Shown here one piece after another: positions 1-60,876 of a stretch of 64,000 nucleotides of DNA. Source of the DNA: Mycteria americana. Taxonomy: Eukaryota > Chordata > Aves > Ciconiiformes > Ciconiidae. Location: contig NC_134365.1 in the NCBI RefSeq assembly GCF_035582795.1, positions 222,349,887-222,413,886 of the forward strand, in the 5' to 3' direction. The translations under genes and the position numbers were made by a program. The notes under the pieces are model-generated. The model did not search any database, had not been told where the DNA came from, and was given only the letters and a program-made list of their open reading frames with translations. Numbering within the stretch: position 1 is the stretch's first letter; each line of letters begins with the position of its first letter.

Positions 1-1733
1 TCATTTAGTCCAACCCCCTGCCACGGGCAGGGACACCTTCCACCAGACCAGGTTGCTCAGAGCCCCGTCCAGCCTGGCCTTCAACACTTCAGGGATGGGG
101 CATCCCCAACTTCTCTGGGCAACCTGGGCCAGTGCCTCAGCACCCTGAGAGTGAAGAATTCCTTCCTTATATCTAATCTAAATCTCCCCTCTCTCAGTTT
201 AAAGCCATTACCCCTTGTCCTGTCACTACATGCCCTTGTAAAGAGCCCCTCCCCAGCTTGCTTGTAGAGCCCCTGCAGGTACTGGCAGGCTGCTACAAGG
301 TGTCCCCAGAGCCTTCTCTTCTCCAGGCTGAACAACCCCAGCTCTCTCAGCCTGTCCTCATAGGAGGGGTGCTCCAGCCCTCTGATCATCTTGGTGGCCC
401 TCCTCTGGACTCACTCCAACAGGTCCATGTCCTTCTTATGTTGGAGGCCCCAGAACCGGACGCAGTACTGCAGGTGGGGTCTCATGAGAGCAGAGTAGAG
501 GGGCAGAATCCCCTCCCTCGACCTGCTGGCCACGCTTTTTTGTGATGCAGCCCAGGATACGGTTGGCCTTCTGGGCTGTGAGTGCACATTGCTGGGTCAT
601 GTTGAGCTTCTCATCAACCAACACACCCAAGTCCTTCTCCGCAGGGCTGCTCTCAATCCATTCTCCACCCAGCCTGTATTTGTGCTTGGGATTGCCCCGA
701 CCCGTGTGCAGGACCTTGCGCTTGGCCTTGTTGAACTTCATGAGTCTTGCAGGGGCCCTCCTCTCGAGCCTGTCGAGGTCCCTCTGGATGGCATCCCTTC
801 CCTCCAGTGTGTTGACCGCACCGCACAGCTTGGTGTCGTTGGCAAACTTGCTAAGGGTGCACTCGATCCCGCTGTCCGTGTCGCCGACAAAGCTGTTAAA
901 CAGCACTGGTCCCAATACCCCGACGCCTGAGGAACGCCACTCGTCACTGGTCTCCACTTGGACATCGAGCCGTTGACCGCAACTCTTTGAGTGCGACCAT
1001 CCAGCCGATTCCTTATCCAGCGAGTGGTCCATCTGTCAAATCCATGTCTCTCCAATTTAGAGACAAGGTTGTCGTGCGGGATGGTGTCAAATGCTTTGCA
1101 CAAGTCCAGGTAGATGACGCCATTTGCTCTTCCCTTATCCACCAACGCTGTAACCCCGTTGTAGAAGGCCACCAAATTTGTCAGGCACAATTTGCCCCTA
1201 GTGAAGCCATGTTGGCTGTCACCAGTCACCTCCTTATTTTCCATGCGCATTAGCATAGTTTCCAGGAGGATCTGCTCCATGATCTTGCCAGGCACAGAGG
1301 TGAGACTGACTGGCCTGTAGTTCCCCGGGTCTTCCTTTTTTCCCTTTTTAAAAATGGGGTTACATTTCCCCTTTTCCAGTCAGTGGGAACTTCACCAGAC
1401 TGCCACAACTTCTCAGATATGATGGATAGTGGCTTAGCAGCCTCATCCACCAGTTCTCGCAGGACCTGCGGATGCATCTCATCGGGTCCCATGGACTTGT
1501 GCACCTTCAGGTTCCTTAGCTGGTCTCGAACCTGATCTTCTCCTACAGTGGGCCGTTCTTCTTTCTCCCAATCCCGGCTTTGCCTTCTGCGACTCGGGCG
1601 GTGTGGCTTGAGCACTTGGCCGGTGAAGACTGAGGCAGAAAAGTCGTCGAGTACCTCAGCCTTCTCCATATCCCGGGTAACCAGGTCTCCCGTTTCCTTC
1701 TGGAGAGGGCCCACATTTTCCCTACTGGACTGG
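1..1733 (-). mobile_element. CR1 LINE, 5'-truncated, with decayed reverse transcriptase
   Basis: Read on the - strand this is the 3' portion of a chicken-repeat-1 non-LTR retrotransposon: the end of ORF2 from the endonuclease-RT linker through the RT domain, then the 3'UTR, whose terminus is cut by the window edge. Recognisable RT blocks include [20 protein letters not shown] (about 1175-1235), [10 protein letters not shown] and RPVTSGVPQ. The frame shifts between pieces near 1280 and near 930. The catalytic-site block reads FANDTKL, not F/Y-A-D-D, so one catalytic aspartate is replaced. It is a dead copy. Confidence 0.93.
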
Positions 1734-1805
1734 TGGCCTTGGCAGTGTTAGGTTTACAGTTGGACTCAATGATCTTAAAGGTCTTTTCCAACCTAAATGA
1801 TTCTA
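1734..1805 (+). mobile_element. CR1 LINE 3'-end fragment, opposite orientation
   Basis: The stretch from GGCAGTGTTAGG through GTTGGACTCAATGATC and CTTTTCCAACCTAAATG ends in repeated ATTCTATG octamers, the typical CR1 3' terminus. It abuts the - strand CR1 directly, so two independent insertions lie back to back. Confidence 0.85.
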
Positions 1806-4557
1806 TGATTCTATAAATACAGTTTCAAGCTTTACCTCATTTGAAACTTTTATTAAAGTTGCATTAAATTAATCTTTCAATCAAGGCTTGAAGCCACTGA
1901 AAAAGGTATTTCAAGAATTTTCCGTGGTGAGCCAGCTACTGCCTGAGCGCTCGGTTTCTCTGCTTTCAGGGTTACCAGCTCTAACCCCCCACGTGTACCC
2001 TGTAATCGTGTTTTAACTCCCTGTCTTTGGTGGTGGGACAGCTGCTGGAGGTATTATTTGAAGGAATGCAAGCGGCTCAAATTTAAGCCTTTTACAGCTT
2101 TTATGTTTAATCTTCGTACACCCCTCTTCTTTCAGCGTGCAAAGCTCCCACCTCAGGAGTGCATGTAGAGGATGGCATGGCATGCTCGATTTCCATAAGC
2201 TTTTTAGAAAACGCTGCAGACGGTGACCCAGGAAGGAGCGGGTTACGGCAAGGTGCTCGTGCCTCCCCGGCAGCAGATGGGGGGGAGCACCGGCTGCGCG
2301 GGGCACGGCCGGAGAGGCTGCGAGCGCCTTCCTGCGCGGGGACCCGATGGAACCTGCCGGCAGCCCTGCGGCGGGGCGAGGGTGGGCTCTGGGGGAGGCT
2401 GGGGAGCTTCTCCGGGGTCACAGGGTAGTTTGGGTGGGCCGGGACCTCGGGAGGTCTCCGTTTGGAGGGTACGGATGTAGGGGTGGAAGCTCTTGCAATG
2501 CCGTGCTGCAAACGGTTGCTCTGAGTAGTCTCCCTTTAGTGTAGGTTTATATGCTTGGGATTTATTTTTTTAATAAGTGGATTTGCGGCAGAACAAAGTG
2601 AGCTAACTTATGTCTTAACGTGGTTTCAGAACAGAACACGTGGGTGACTGGTCAGCCTCACGCAGGGATCGAGCTGAGTTGGATGAGTTGCCTGGAAAAC
2701 CACAGTCTGCTGTTTGCCTTTCTGTTCATCTTGTGTTAATTCCTTTAATTAAAATAACCCCCAAACCTTCCTCTGGTGAGGATAAGGCCGAGGTGATTTT
2801 GAAGCTCGGGTTTAATCACCAGAAGCGTTCTCAAGCTTTGGCAGAGGCTGCGGGTCTTGCAGACGTCGGTTGTGGAGGCGCAGGCTGGAACGCCCATCCA
2901 CGGCCCACGGTCCTTGCGCCTGGAGTGCGGCGCAGAGGGGGAGCGAGCTCTGCGCTCCCGTGCCGGTGTTCCCTTGTTGGCTGAGAACTTTGTGTTTGCA
3001 TTTACTATTTCGGCCCTCTCTCTTCGGGGTAAGTTATGGGTACGTTTTGTTTGGATTAAAAGACCTGACTGGGCAGGAAGAGAGAGACAGACAGGTAACT
3101 GTATTTTTAAAACATTCTAATTATAGGTGAAATTTTGTCCAACAACTTTATGCTGTCCTTAAATCATCATTGCATTTTTCCTTTCTGGAAGTGAATCTTC
3201 AATGAAGTTTAAGATGACATCAGTGACCTCGATTAAAGTGAAAGAACTGTCCCTCATGGGGAAATCGTCTAATTAGCGATCTATTTCTGCTCTTCGCACT
3301 CACTCCAAAGGCAGCTCCAGCTGTGTAGGGGCAACTCGGATGTAGGTGCACACTGACGAGTCTCTTGGATGCCGTTAGCCTGGTTTCCCGAGGAAACGAG
3401 GGTTATGTTATTGCTCGTCGGTCCCTGGCTCCTCTCCGCCTCTGATCCCACTGCCTGGGGTCAGGCGTGTTAGCAGGAAAGAGGGCTTGAAGACAAAAGT
3501 TTTCTGCAATTTCAGTGAAAATCGGTAGCTCAGAAGAGATGTTAAAATTGGTGAGCTAGCTGAGGGAAGCGATGCACGGTGAGCCCCGAGTCGCTTGGTC
3601 GGTTTTGGCCCCTTAGCACGTGCCCAGCGGGGAGCTGGTGCTCGCCTGCACCTCTTGCCCAGGTGTTCGGAGGGCCGATGAGCAGAGACCCAGCGATGTG
3701 GGGGGATGTAAAGGTTCGGGGGGGAAATGCAGAAATCGTGCGAGTAGTTGGAGTTTGTGCAGATTGAAAAACACGAGGAAAAAAAACTCCATAAAAATCA
3801 CGCTTCATGGAACTGCTCGTTTTTGAGCGTGCTTTCAGCCGCCGAGACAAGAAGTTCGTCTTAACCAAGGAACCCGTGCGACTCAAACTCCTCACCCCTT
3901 TGAGAGTGGAGGAAAGCGTACTGGTCACGGGATTTGGCAGGTGGAGAATTAAAATGTAGGTCCCTGTGTTTAACGAGGTTATGTAAGCCCGAAACCGTTC
4001 TGTAATTGTTTTTTCTGGAGGGGGTGCGTACCTCTGCTTCGGAGCCTGCGGGTCCCTGCCAGTGCCTCCAGCGCTTGCTGGAAACCCAGGGCCAGAGCGT
4101 CCTTGAGCAGAGGGCACTAAGAAAAAGGGTTTTCCTCCTAAAACAGAGGTAACTTCTGCCACAGGCTGCTGTGGAGGTCCAAACTGTGGGTGGCTTCAGC
4201 AGGGATTGGATGTATTCCCTCCCCAAGTATTGCAGTTCCCCTCGGTGTCTATGCAGGGACCTGCTCCTCTCCCGTGGGTGGGCATTTCTGAAGGGTGTGC
4301 AGCAGCTGGCTTTTGCGTGCCTCGGGTTCTGCTCCATCTCGTTATATACAGAAACCCGTTAAGTTATAAAAGAAATCTTGACATCAAGCAGCATTGACAG
4401 GCTGAGTCTTCCCGCAGCGATCTCAGCTCATGCTGGTTGTTGCTTGTAGCGGTGGTTCTGTTCCCCTTGCTTTTGGATGGTGGGATCATGGTTTGTCTTT
4501 CTCTGAACTTGGTGGTGAGACTCTTGGGTGACTGCATTTCCTTCTGTCCTTGTTGCA
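1806..4557. other. STIM1 intron 2 sequence, no gene recognised
   Basis: No exon, RNA gene or known repeat is recognised. A CpG-rich patch lies at about 2220-2470. I looked for the exon carrying the EF-hand loop (DDDANGD-type) on the + strand and did not find it. Confidence 0.6.
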
Positions 4558-4885
4558 GATTCACAGACTGGCTGAGGCTGGAGGTGGTCTGGGGCAGGCC
4601 CCTGGAGGTGGTCTGGGGCGGACCTCTGGAGGTGGTCTGGGGCGGGCCCCTGGAGGTGGTCTGGGGCGGGCCCCTGGAGGTGGTCTGGGGTGGGCCCCTG
4701 GAGGTGGTCTGGGGTGGACCTCTGGAGATGGTCTGGGGCAGACCTCTGGAGGTGGTCTGGGGTGGACCTCTGGAGATGGTCTGGTCCAACCCCTGCCCAG
4801 GCAGGGTCACCCGGAGCCGGCTGCTCAGGACTCTCAGTTTTGGGTATCTCCAGGGATGGGATCAACAGGGTCTTTAACACTTCGA
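4558..4885 (-). mobile_element. CR1 3'-end fragment containing an internal minisatellite
   Basis: The flanks match a CR1 3' end read on the - strand: TCACAGACTGGCTGAGGCTG on the left, and ATGGTCTGGTCCAACCCCTG followed by CCAGGCAGGGTCACC and a degraded remainder (to about 4885) on the right. Between them, a short piece of the element has expanded into the 24-bp repeat described separately. Confidence 0.8.
4578..4784. repeat. 24-bp minisatellite, about 8.6 copies
   Basis: Eight complete 24-bp units start at 4578, 4602, 4626, 4650, 4674, 4698, 4722 and 4746, with a partial ninth at 4770. The unit core is CTGGAGGTGGTCTGGGG followed by a variable CAGGCCC, CGGACCT, CGGGCCC, TGGGCCC or TGGACCT. There are no indels between units. 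As 24 is a multiple of three, all frames stay open and give artificial repeat peptides. Confidence 0.95.
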
Positions 4886-7800
4886 AGTGCTGCTTTTCAG
4901 CGGTTTGCAATTAGGTCAATGTTTTTGTGCAGTGGTTCCTGTGCCTGGTGTTTTGGACACCCGGGACTCCCGTGGCTGCTTTATATATCTGCATGTTAGC
5001 ATACACGTAGTGTGCATGCTTGGTACAGTTACCTGTGTGTGCGAAATCTGTGGGGAGTCCCTCCAATGGGGAACAAATGAGAGCTATACACCTTGAAAAT
5101 TGTTCGTGCAGTAGATGTGGGCTCTGAAAGCACCCTGAGTGCTGCTGGCGTTGGGGACGCGGGTGCGTTACAGTCTGTGCAACAGGAATTCCCATCGGTC
5201 CGTGCTGGCTGGCAGCACAGCGCGGCTGGAGAAAGCGTGTTTAGCAGTAGTACGTGTCTGATGGTACCAGATATGGAGCTGGCGGGTCAGGAGTCAGCTG
5301 AAAACATCTCACTTTTCTAGCTTGGGTCAGAGGAGCAGAGCTGGGCTGCCCACCCAGCACCAGCAGCCCAGCAGAAGGCTTCACCTCCGAAGACCATGCT
5401 AGGCAGAGTTTGGCTAATTTGCTGTATTTGCACTATTCTTTTTTGTCTTTTCCCCAGAAGATACGAAGGGAAAACCTGCTTTTGAGGTTTCCGGGCTTTG
5501 GTGCGTGCAGCCCAGCTCCTCCAGCTCCCCAGGCGGCCTCTCCGGCTGCGCCACGCACGAGCAGCTCATCAGAGGCAACGGCCCCATCCCGCATCCTCCT
5601 CCCCGCTTGTTTATAGGGATGTTCTCACCGCAGCCAGCACCGTCCCCTCCGGAGAGTCCTTGGGGTTTGTTTTGGTGATCGTGTGCTGAAGGAAAGCTGC
5701 GAGAGATCACTTTTCCTTTCTGTGCTCCCCGAGCTAAATATACAGAGCAGCAGCTGATCCCTCCGGTCCCGGTGGGAGTTGGCAGCCGCACGGTGCGCAG
5801 TGCCGGGTGACATTGCCGCGTTCCCCCTCGGTCACGAGTTAAGGATCCGGGAGGCCGACGACTTCGCCTCTCCCTGCCGCGGGCTGGCACGGCTGCCTGC
5901 CGGCGTCTCGCTGCTGCCTGCGGCGGGGCACGCAGGCGGGAGACCCGGATGGCAGCGGGCTGCCCTGCTGAAGCTGCCCAAATTTTCCCATTTTCCACGT
6001 TTGTGTGTGAGACGGGAAGAGCAGCTGAAGCTTTCGAGAGAGCAGAGAGGCGCCGGGCTCAAGCTGCGGGTGCCTGACGGTGGCTTCGGTAGCATCCGCA
6101 ATGGATTTGTGAAGAGCCTAGCAAGTTAAAACTTTCACAGATATTTTTCATACCCTGTCTGATATTAAAATACTATCTCCTTATCTGGAGATGACTTTTT
6201 TTTTTGTAATTCTGTTGCACACTTAAAAGACCTGTAATAGAGAAGGCTGCATGGTAATCATGCACTGGATGATGCGTGCAGGCATGTGAATGTGAAATTT
6301 AATTTCACATTCATTTTAATTTTGTTCATTTTGTTTTAATTTTGTTGCAATGTTCGGCACTGGAACGTGAGCGATCCTCTTTCTTCTGTTTGATTTCCAC
6401 GTACTTTGCTTGCCTCCCACCTCCCGCATCCCTCCCGCATACAGGGTAGTCTCAAATCTTGTCAGTCTTTCTCACGCTCTCCCATAATTTTTTTTTCTGA
6501 TACAATTGTCTTCACTCTTCTTTGGTGTCTCCTGTTTCTGGCCCGTCTTCTCCTGAGACGGGAGGCGGGTGGGAACACACCGGAGCACGTTATTATGACA
6601 GATGTGTTCCCTGGATGAACGGTGATGTATCTGCTGACCACGCTGACTATATATATATATTTTTCACTAGCGGCTCAGCCTGCAGTGAAAATGCCTCGCC
6701 GCCTGTAGATGGCCTTTGTTTCAGCTTTGATTTGAAGGTGCAGGTCAAATCGAATAATAATTTTTTGGATTCTTACTCCATTGACATAAAGCTGGTTCCA
6801 TTGTGCCGTTTAGTTGAAGTTTTGGTGATATTATAATTCAAAGAAAAGCCTGGAGTCCCAAAAGCCCAGGCTATATTAATTTATTATACTCTCTCTATCT
6901 GTCTTAACATTATTTTAACATAAATACTTACCAAATATTTCCTGGCTTGTCTTACCAGGAACAGAAATCTTCAGATGTACCGCAGAGAATGTTCCTATTC
7001 AGTTTGATACGTCAGTCTTGTGCAGCAACTAAAAATACTTAGCTAATGATTTTATTATAGATATATATAAATTATATTTTATGCATTATTATAGATACAA
7101 TAATTTCATGTTATATACACACTAATTTTCTATATAAATATATAGAAAATAAAAGCACCTAGATATTCTTTTTACATATCTTCTGAATGTAACTGTATCT
7201 GTAGGTACCTGTAGGTACGTATGCGGTTACTCTCAGTGCCCCGAGGTGCGGTTGCTGCGGTCCCGTCTGGGTGGCCAGAGGAGCGGCGCGTGGGCAGGGC
7301 GGTTCTTTTCTGTTGTGGCTGCACTTGCAGTTGGTTCGAGATGTTCCAGGAGACGAGCTTCCACCGCCGGCGTGCCGTGTGAGTTCTGTAAAGGAATCCC
7401 TGGCAGAATTCGCGTCGACACCGAAACTCCTACAAAATACCAGAGACTGTAATTTGGCAGCGTCGGGTGGTTTTGATGGCCTGCGTTTTGATGCAATCAA
7501 ATACAAGGTCTTCTAGAACCAAACCGGTGCTTTTCAGCTGGCAAGCCTCCCGCTGCTTCCTGGAGAGTCTGGAAGTTGGGGATTTGCTGAAACCCAGAAA
7601 AGCTGATTTTAAGCTTTGCCTCGCCTTTGAGCGAGGAGTAGCTTGTGTTGTTTATCTGATCAGGCAGCGTCGCCTTTGTGATGAGAAAGGTTAAATGGTA
7701 ACACCTACCTGAAAGCGTATCTTTGCAAAGTGGAACAAAGTTACAAAAAGCTAAAATAATAATTAAAAAAAAAAAAAAGTGTTACTGTGATTATACCTAA

Positions 7801-8779
7801 CAGTGTATATCCTCCCTTATTCTCTGAGCCTCTGCAGTAGCTCTTGTATTTCACCTTGGACTATTGTGGGGTGGTTCCAGGACTGCAGTCGGGATTCCCG
7901 TGCGGAAGGCGGTCGCTGTTCCGGCTGCCCGCCCGCCCGCCCTGCAGACCCCTCTGTACCTGCCCAGACCTGGCTGCTTCGCCGTCGGCCGGCTCGGTTC
8001 CTCCTCAGCAAAAGCTTTTTTCCGTGCTTCCTGCGGCTGCTCTCGTGCCCTGTCTCTCCCCAGAGCACCGGGGGAGCACAGACCCCGTCCCTTGGCTTTT
8101 CTTCTCTGTCTTTCCAGCATTATTGGGTTAAAGCTTCTGTTGCCCATCTCTTTTACGGTGCCCTGCCTGCAGGCATCATCTCGCACAGGCTCGAGGTAAA
8201 CTTTTGAGCACTTACTGTTTCTCGTAAGAGGATGTATCCTCTTAGTTCTAGGGTTACAGCCTGTGTTATTCCATAACTATCAGATGGCATCGGAGATGGG
8301 GAGATTCCTGACGGAGTGCTCGATTTCAGAAGTACTGCCTCGTTCCTTCGATAGATGCTCTTGGGGCTCTGGGGTCTCTCCAAGGGGAGGGCACAGGCGG
8401 CATAAGAAGATTTTGATTTCTGTGCCAAGAGAGGGAGTAGCAGGAGAGAAGGATGATTGCTGCCACACGTATGTGCGTGCCTTGTGGAAATGCGGTGACC
8501 TCTTCTTACGCTGGTCTGTCAGTAAAGGACTTAGAAAGCAATTGATGGGAAAAGAACCAGCGGAATGGTTTGATGTCTGGAAAGATTGCTTTTCTTAATG
8601 AGAGGCTGCAGCTCCTAAGCTGACTCGCTTATTGTCGGCACAGCCCGGGGCAGAAGTCTGCTGGCAGAGGGCTACTTGGCAAAAAGGCGGCAGAACAAAA
8701 TCCTGAAACTGGAGCTAGGGGGAAAGGTGTTCAGCTAGAAGTAAGGTGCAGGTCTGTAATGGGTGGTGTTCTGTATTAG
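4886..8779. other. STIM1 intron 2 sequence, no gene recognised
   Basis: Nothing coding is recognised. It holds a CpG-rich patch (about 5770-5960), a small palindrome at 6287-6313, and an AT-rich stretch at about 6830-7180 with TATATA runs. An A-rich run lies at about 7763-7778. Confidence 0.6.
6287..6313. repeat. Short perfect palindrome
   Basis: Arms TGAATGTGAAAT (6287-6298) and ATTTCACATTCA (6302-6313) are exact reverse complements separated by three bases. It is intronic and has no evident function. Confidence 0.8.
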
Positions 8780-9321
8780 AGAAACTCAGCCGCGCTCCTG
8801 AGACCCCCCCGGGCGCTGCGCCCAGCTCTGGAGCCCTCGGCACAGGAAAGGCACGGAGCTGTGGGAGCGGGTCCAGAGGAGGGCACGGAAACGATCCGAG
8901 GGCTGGAGCACCTCTGCTGTGGAGAAAGGCTGAGAGAGCTGGGGGTGTTCAGCCTGGAGAAGAGACGGCTCCGGGGAGACCTTATTGTGGCCTTTCAGTA
9001 CTTAAAGGGGGCCTACAGGAAAGATGGGGACAGACTTTTTAGCAGGGCGGGTTGCGATAGGACAAGGGGTGATGGTTTTAAACCAAAAGAGGGGAGATTC
9101 AGACTAGATCTAAGGAAGAAACTTTTTATGATGAGGGTGCTGAGGCACTGGCCCAGGTTGCCCAGAGAGGTGGGAGATGCCCCATCCCTGAAGTGTTCAA
9201 GGCCAGGTTGGACGGGGCTCTGAGCAACCTGATCTGGTGGAAGGTGTCCCTGCCCACGGTAGGGGGTTGGACTGGATGGTCTTGAAGGTCCCTTCCAACC
9301 CAAGCCATTCAATGATTCTAT
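8780..9321 (+). mobile_element. CR1 LINE 3' fragment
   Basis: This is the end of CR1 ORF2 and the 3'UTR in + orientation. In frame it reads [37 protein letters not shown] and [18 protein letters not shown], ending in GGTTGGACTGGATGG and ATTCTATG. It is 5'-truncated; the left border is approximate. It ends about 200 bp before the exon 3 acceptor. Confidence 0.92.
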
Positions 9322-9522
9322 GTACTGGGGAGATGTTTTAATCAGAGATTAAAAGACCAGAGATGCTGCATCTCAGATTTAGGACTTTGCCATAGAAATT
9401 ATGTGACAACCTGTGGATATAATAATAAGGAAGATGGGTGAAAGATTTTTTTTTTTTTTAATGCTCCTCATCTCTCTAAAAGATGCATCAAAGAATAATC
9501 CCACTGTTTATTCTTCTCCTAG

Positions 9523-58309
<48,787 letters not shown>

Positions 58310-58512
58310 AGAGAGGGGGGGGGAAGAGGAAACCCACCCAGGAGCGCGACCCGCTGGGACCGGGGGGCGGCCGTGCGTCGGGAACGCCGCGCACCCGCCC
58401 GTCCCGGACCCCGCGGGCTCGGGTGCTGGCCAGCACCCGCTGCCCTCCCCTCCGCACCCTCCGTTTCTGAGTCACCTCGCCTACCACCGGCAGCGGGAGG
58501 AGCTATTTAAAC

Positions 58513-58521
58513 TTATTTATT
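58513..58521 (+). promoter_or_regulatory. AU-rich element nonamer in STIM1 3'UTR
   Basis: TTATTTATT, the canonical AU-rich instability nonamer, sits about 205 bases after the stop codon, beside another ATTTA-like match at 58504. In mRNA such elements bind ARE-binding proteins. Function here is inferred only from the motif. Confidence 0.45.
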
Positions 58522-60870
58522 TCCTGACCTCTAAGAAAAAAAAGAAGGCGACCGCTCCCCCCGAAGAGAACAGCCGCCCTTTCTCCCCTTCCGACTGCTG
58601 CAGTCCCTGGCTTTGCTGTGCATGGCTTCCAGTTACTCCTGCCTCTGCTCAGCCACACGGCATTTGGGTTTGGTTTCAATGTGGTTTTATTTTTTTATTT
58701 TATTTTATTTTTTATTATTATTATTATTTTTCTCCGGTTCTTCTGCCTCTTCCAACTTTTGCACAGGCTGTATGGAAGGTCGGGGTGGTGGGAGCGCGCG
58801 GAGCGCCCGCCGCGGCTGCTCCCCGAGGAGGCAGCGCGCTCCCCGCTCGCCTCTCGGGGTGACTCAGGTGCGAGCGTTCGGGCGAGCTGCCTCGCGGCCG
58901 GCGCGGCCGCTTTCTCCTCGTTCGTGTGAGTCACTTTTCGACACCCCGGCCCCCGTCCCCATGACGGTTGGGAAGGGGAATCCCTGTTTGCGCGCTCTTG
59001 AGGAGCAGGAGCGAGTAAAACGCCCTCGCAGGGAGGGCTCTGCCCTTGCCGGTACTCGTGCATCCAGGAGCTCTGCCCGCAGCCTGCCCTTGGCCCGCTC
59101 CCGCTCGCACCGGAGGCGGCTGCAGCCCGCTGGGTTTCCGTGGTGGGACGGGGCTGCCCACCCAGCCGCTCTGCCCGGCCGGGCACGGCGCTGCCGGAGA
59201 CGCGCCCCGGGCCCGAGCTGCTGGAGCAGGGCTGGGTCTGTACGCGGCGGGGGTCGGATGCTGGGGCGGCCGCTCGGGGCCGAGGAGCCCACGGCTGCCC
59301 CCGTCCTTCCTCCCCGGGCCCCTGGGCCTGCCCGGGGCAGCGGGGCCGGAGGCAGCTCCTCCGGACCCAGACGCGCCCCAGGGGCTCGGTGGGACGGGGA
59401 GCGGGGACCCTGGCGACGTCCTCCGGGGAAGGGCCGTCCCCGAGGGGTGCCGGGGCGGAGCCCGGTCCGGCCGCCCCATCCACGCGAAGGGGAGGGGGCT
59501 CCCGGGTGCGGGGCCCGTCCCCGGTCCCCGTGCGCGGGTCGGGCAGGGCCGGAGGCGGGCAGCGGGGCACGGCGGGGCTCTCCCTGGCCGGGGACCGGCG
59601 GGCTGTGCGGGGCTGGCGGGAGCCCGGAAACGTCCCCCCCCATCTCCTGGCTCCGTCCCCTGAAGCGGCCGGGCCCTCGGGCCGGGTGCGGGGCGGCTCT
59701 GCGCCCTCTCCGAGGACCAAGGGGACGCAGGCGGGGATGGCGGAGGCTCGCCCGGGCGCCCGCTGCCCTTAAAGGCCGCGCGGGCAGCGTCCTCCCTGCC
59801 CTGCGGCCACGCTCGCTCCAGCCGGCGGCCAGGGTCTGCCTGGCTGTGCCAGCCCGCGGCCCGGGCCCTGCCGCCGTTCGGTGCCGGCACAGCCCGCGGC
59901 AGGTCTCGGTCCAGCCCCCGCTGCTGCCCGGGGCTCGGCGGCTCTCCCGTGCCCCCTCGGCGGGCTGCGGGTCGCGTCCTGCGGCTCGGAGCCCTCGCCT
60001 CTGCGTGCCGCCCCCCCCCCCCCCCGCTCCGTCCCCGGGGCCGAGCCCCGCTCCCCGCAGGCGCGGCTCTGCAGCCCCTGCCCGCGGCGCCCGGGGCCGG
60101 GGCTGGCGGAGGAGCCCCAGCCGCGCTCCCGCGTCCCTCGGGCCGCCGCCCGGCACCACGCGACCCCCGAGCTCTCCGCCGAGCCCGGGGTCCCCGCCCC
60201 GCCGCCCCCTCCGTCCCAAGCCCCCCGTGCCACCACCCGGCGCGGCCCCGGCGGTGGGCTGCTGCCCGAGGCCGCCCCGGCTGCTTCAGCTGCTGAGGGC
60301 AGGGGAGGATGCACGTCCGGCAGGGGAAGAAGAGGAGGCAGCGCGGGATGCTGAAAGCCCCCCGGGGCCTTGCTTTATGCCAGAGTAATATATACGTGTA
60401 CGTTGACAATACAGGAAGGGCTACAAAGGTGTTTTTTGTTTCGTAGGTGGTAGTTAGACAATTACACTGTTGCTTTGAGATAAGTGAAAAATTCCTCTAA
60501 ATGACTAAGTGCCTGCATTTCCCCGCGGCTGCTCCGAGGCGCGGGGAGGGGGGGACGCCGCGCTCGGCCCCCGCGGCCGGGGCCGCCTCCGGCGGGGACC
60601 CCGCCACCGCGGGCAGGGCGCGCCTGGAGCGGCTCGGCCACCCCCGGGAGCGGGGCCGGCGGCGGCGGCGGGGGCCCGTGGGCGCCCTGCGAGCGGGGGC
60701 TGCCCGGGCGGGAGCCCGGGGCCCGGCGGCGCTGCTTGTGGTGGCGGAGACCTGTCGATGCTTCTGGAGAAGGGGTTGGGGATCCACCAAATGGCAACTG
60801 TTGACGCATCTGCCAACTCTCGATTTTTTTTTTTTTTTTTTTTTTGTCATTTCATAAAACTTTTAAATCC

Positions 60871-60876
60871 AATAAA
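60871..60876 (+). terminator. STIM1 poly(A) signal
   Basis: AATAAA follows a T22 run and is followed by GCATGTAGTC and a T-rich stretch, as expected for a cleavage site near 60890-60895. It is the best-placed signal downstream of the STIM1 stop on the + strand. Confidence 0.7.

Noticed and set aside
738..1714. Reverse-transcriptase-like protein as a host or viral gene
   Set aside because: It is a frameshifted piece of CR1 ORF2 followed by a CR1 3'UTR, with an altered catalytic block.
4578..4784. Regularly spaced repeats that might suggest a CRISPR array
   Set aside because: The units are contiguous without spacers, and the genome is a vertebrate one.
4428..4999. Open frames encoding repeated VVWGGPLE- or GGGLGRAP-like peptides on both strands
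   Set aside because: They are by-products of the 24-bp minisatellite, whose unit length is a multiple of three.
1806..9522. Search for STIM1 exon 2 (canonical EF-hand loop)
   Set aside because: No sequence encoding the D-x-D-x-N-G-D loop in a splice-bounded exon was found, so exon 2 is taken to lie upstream of the window.
58613..60388. A 591-codon open frame on the + strand, with comparable long frames on the - strand (for example 58931-60409)
   Set aside because: It lies in the extremely GC-rich STIM1 3'UTR, where stop codons are rare. The translation is an Ala/Gly/Pro/Arg-rich mixture with no domain, and frames on both strands are equally open.
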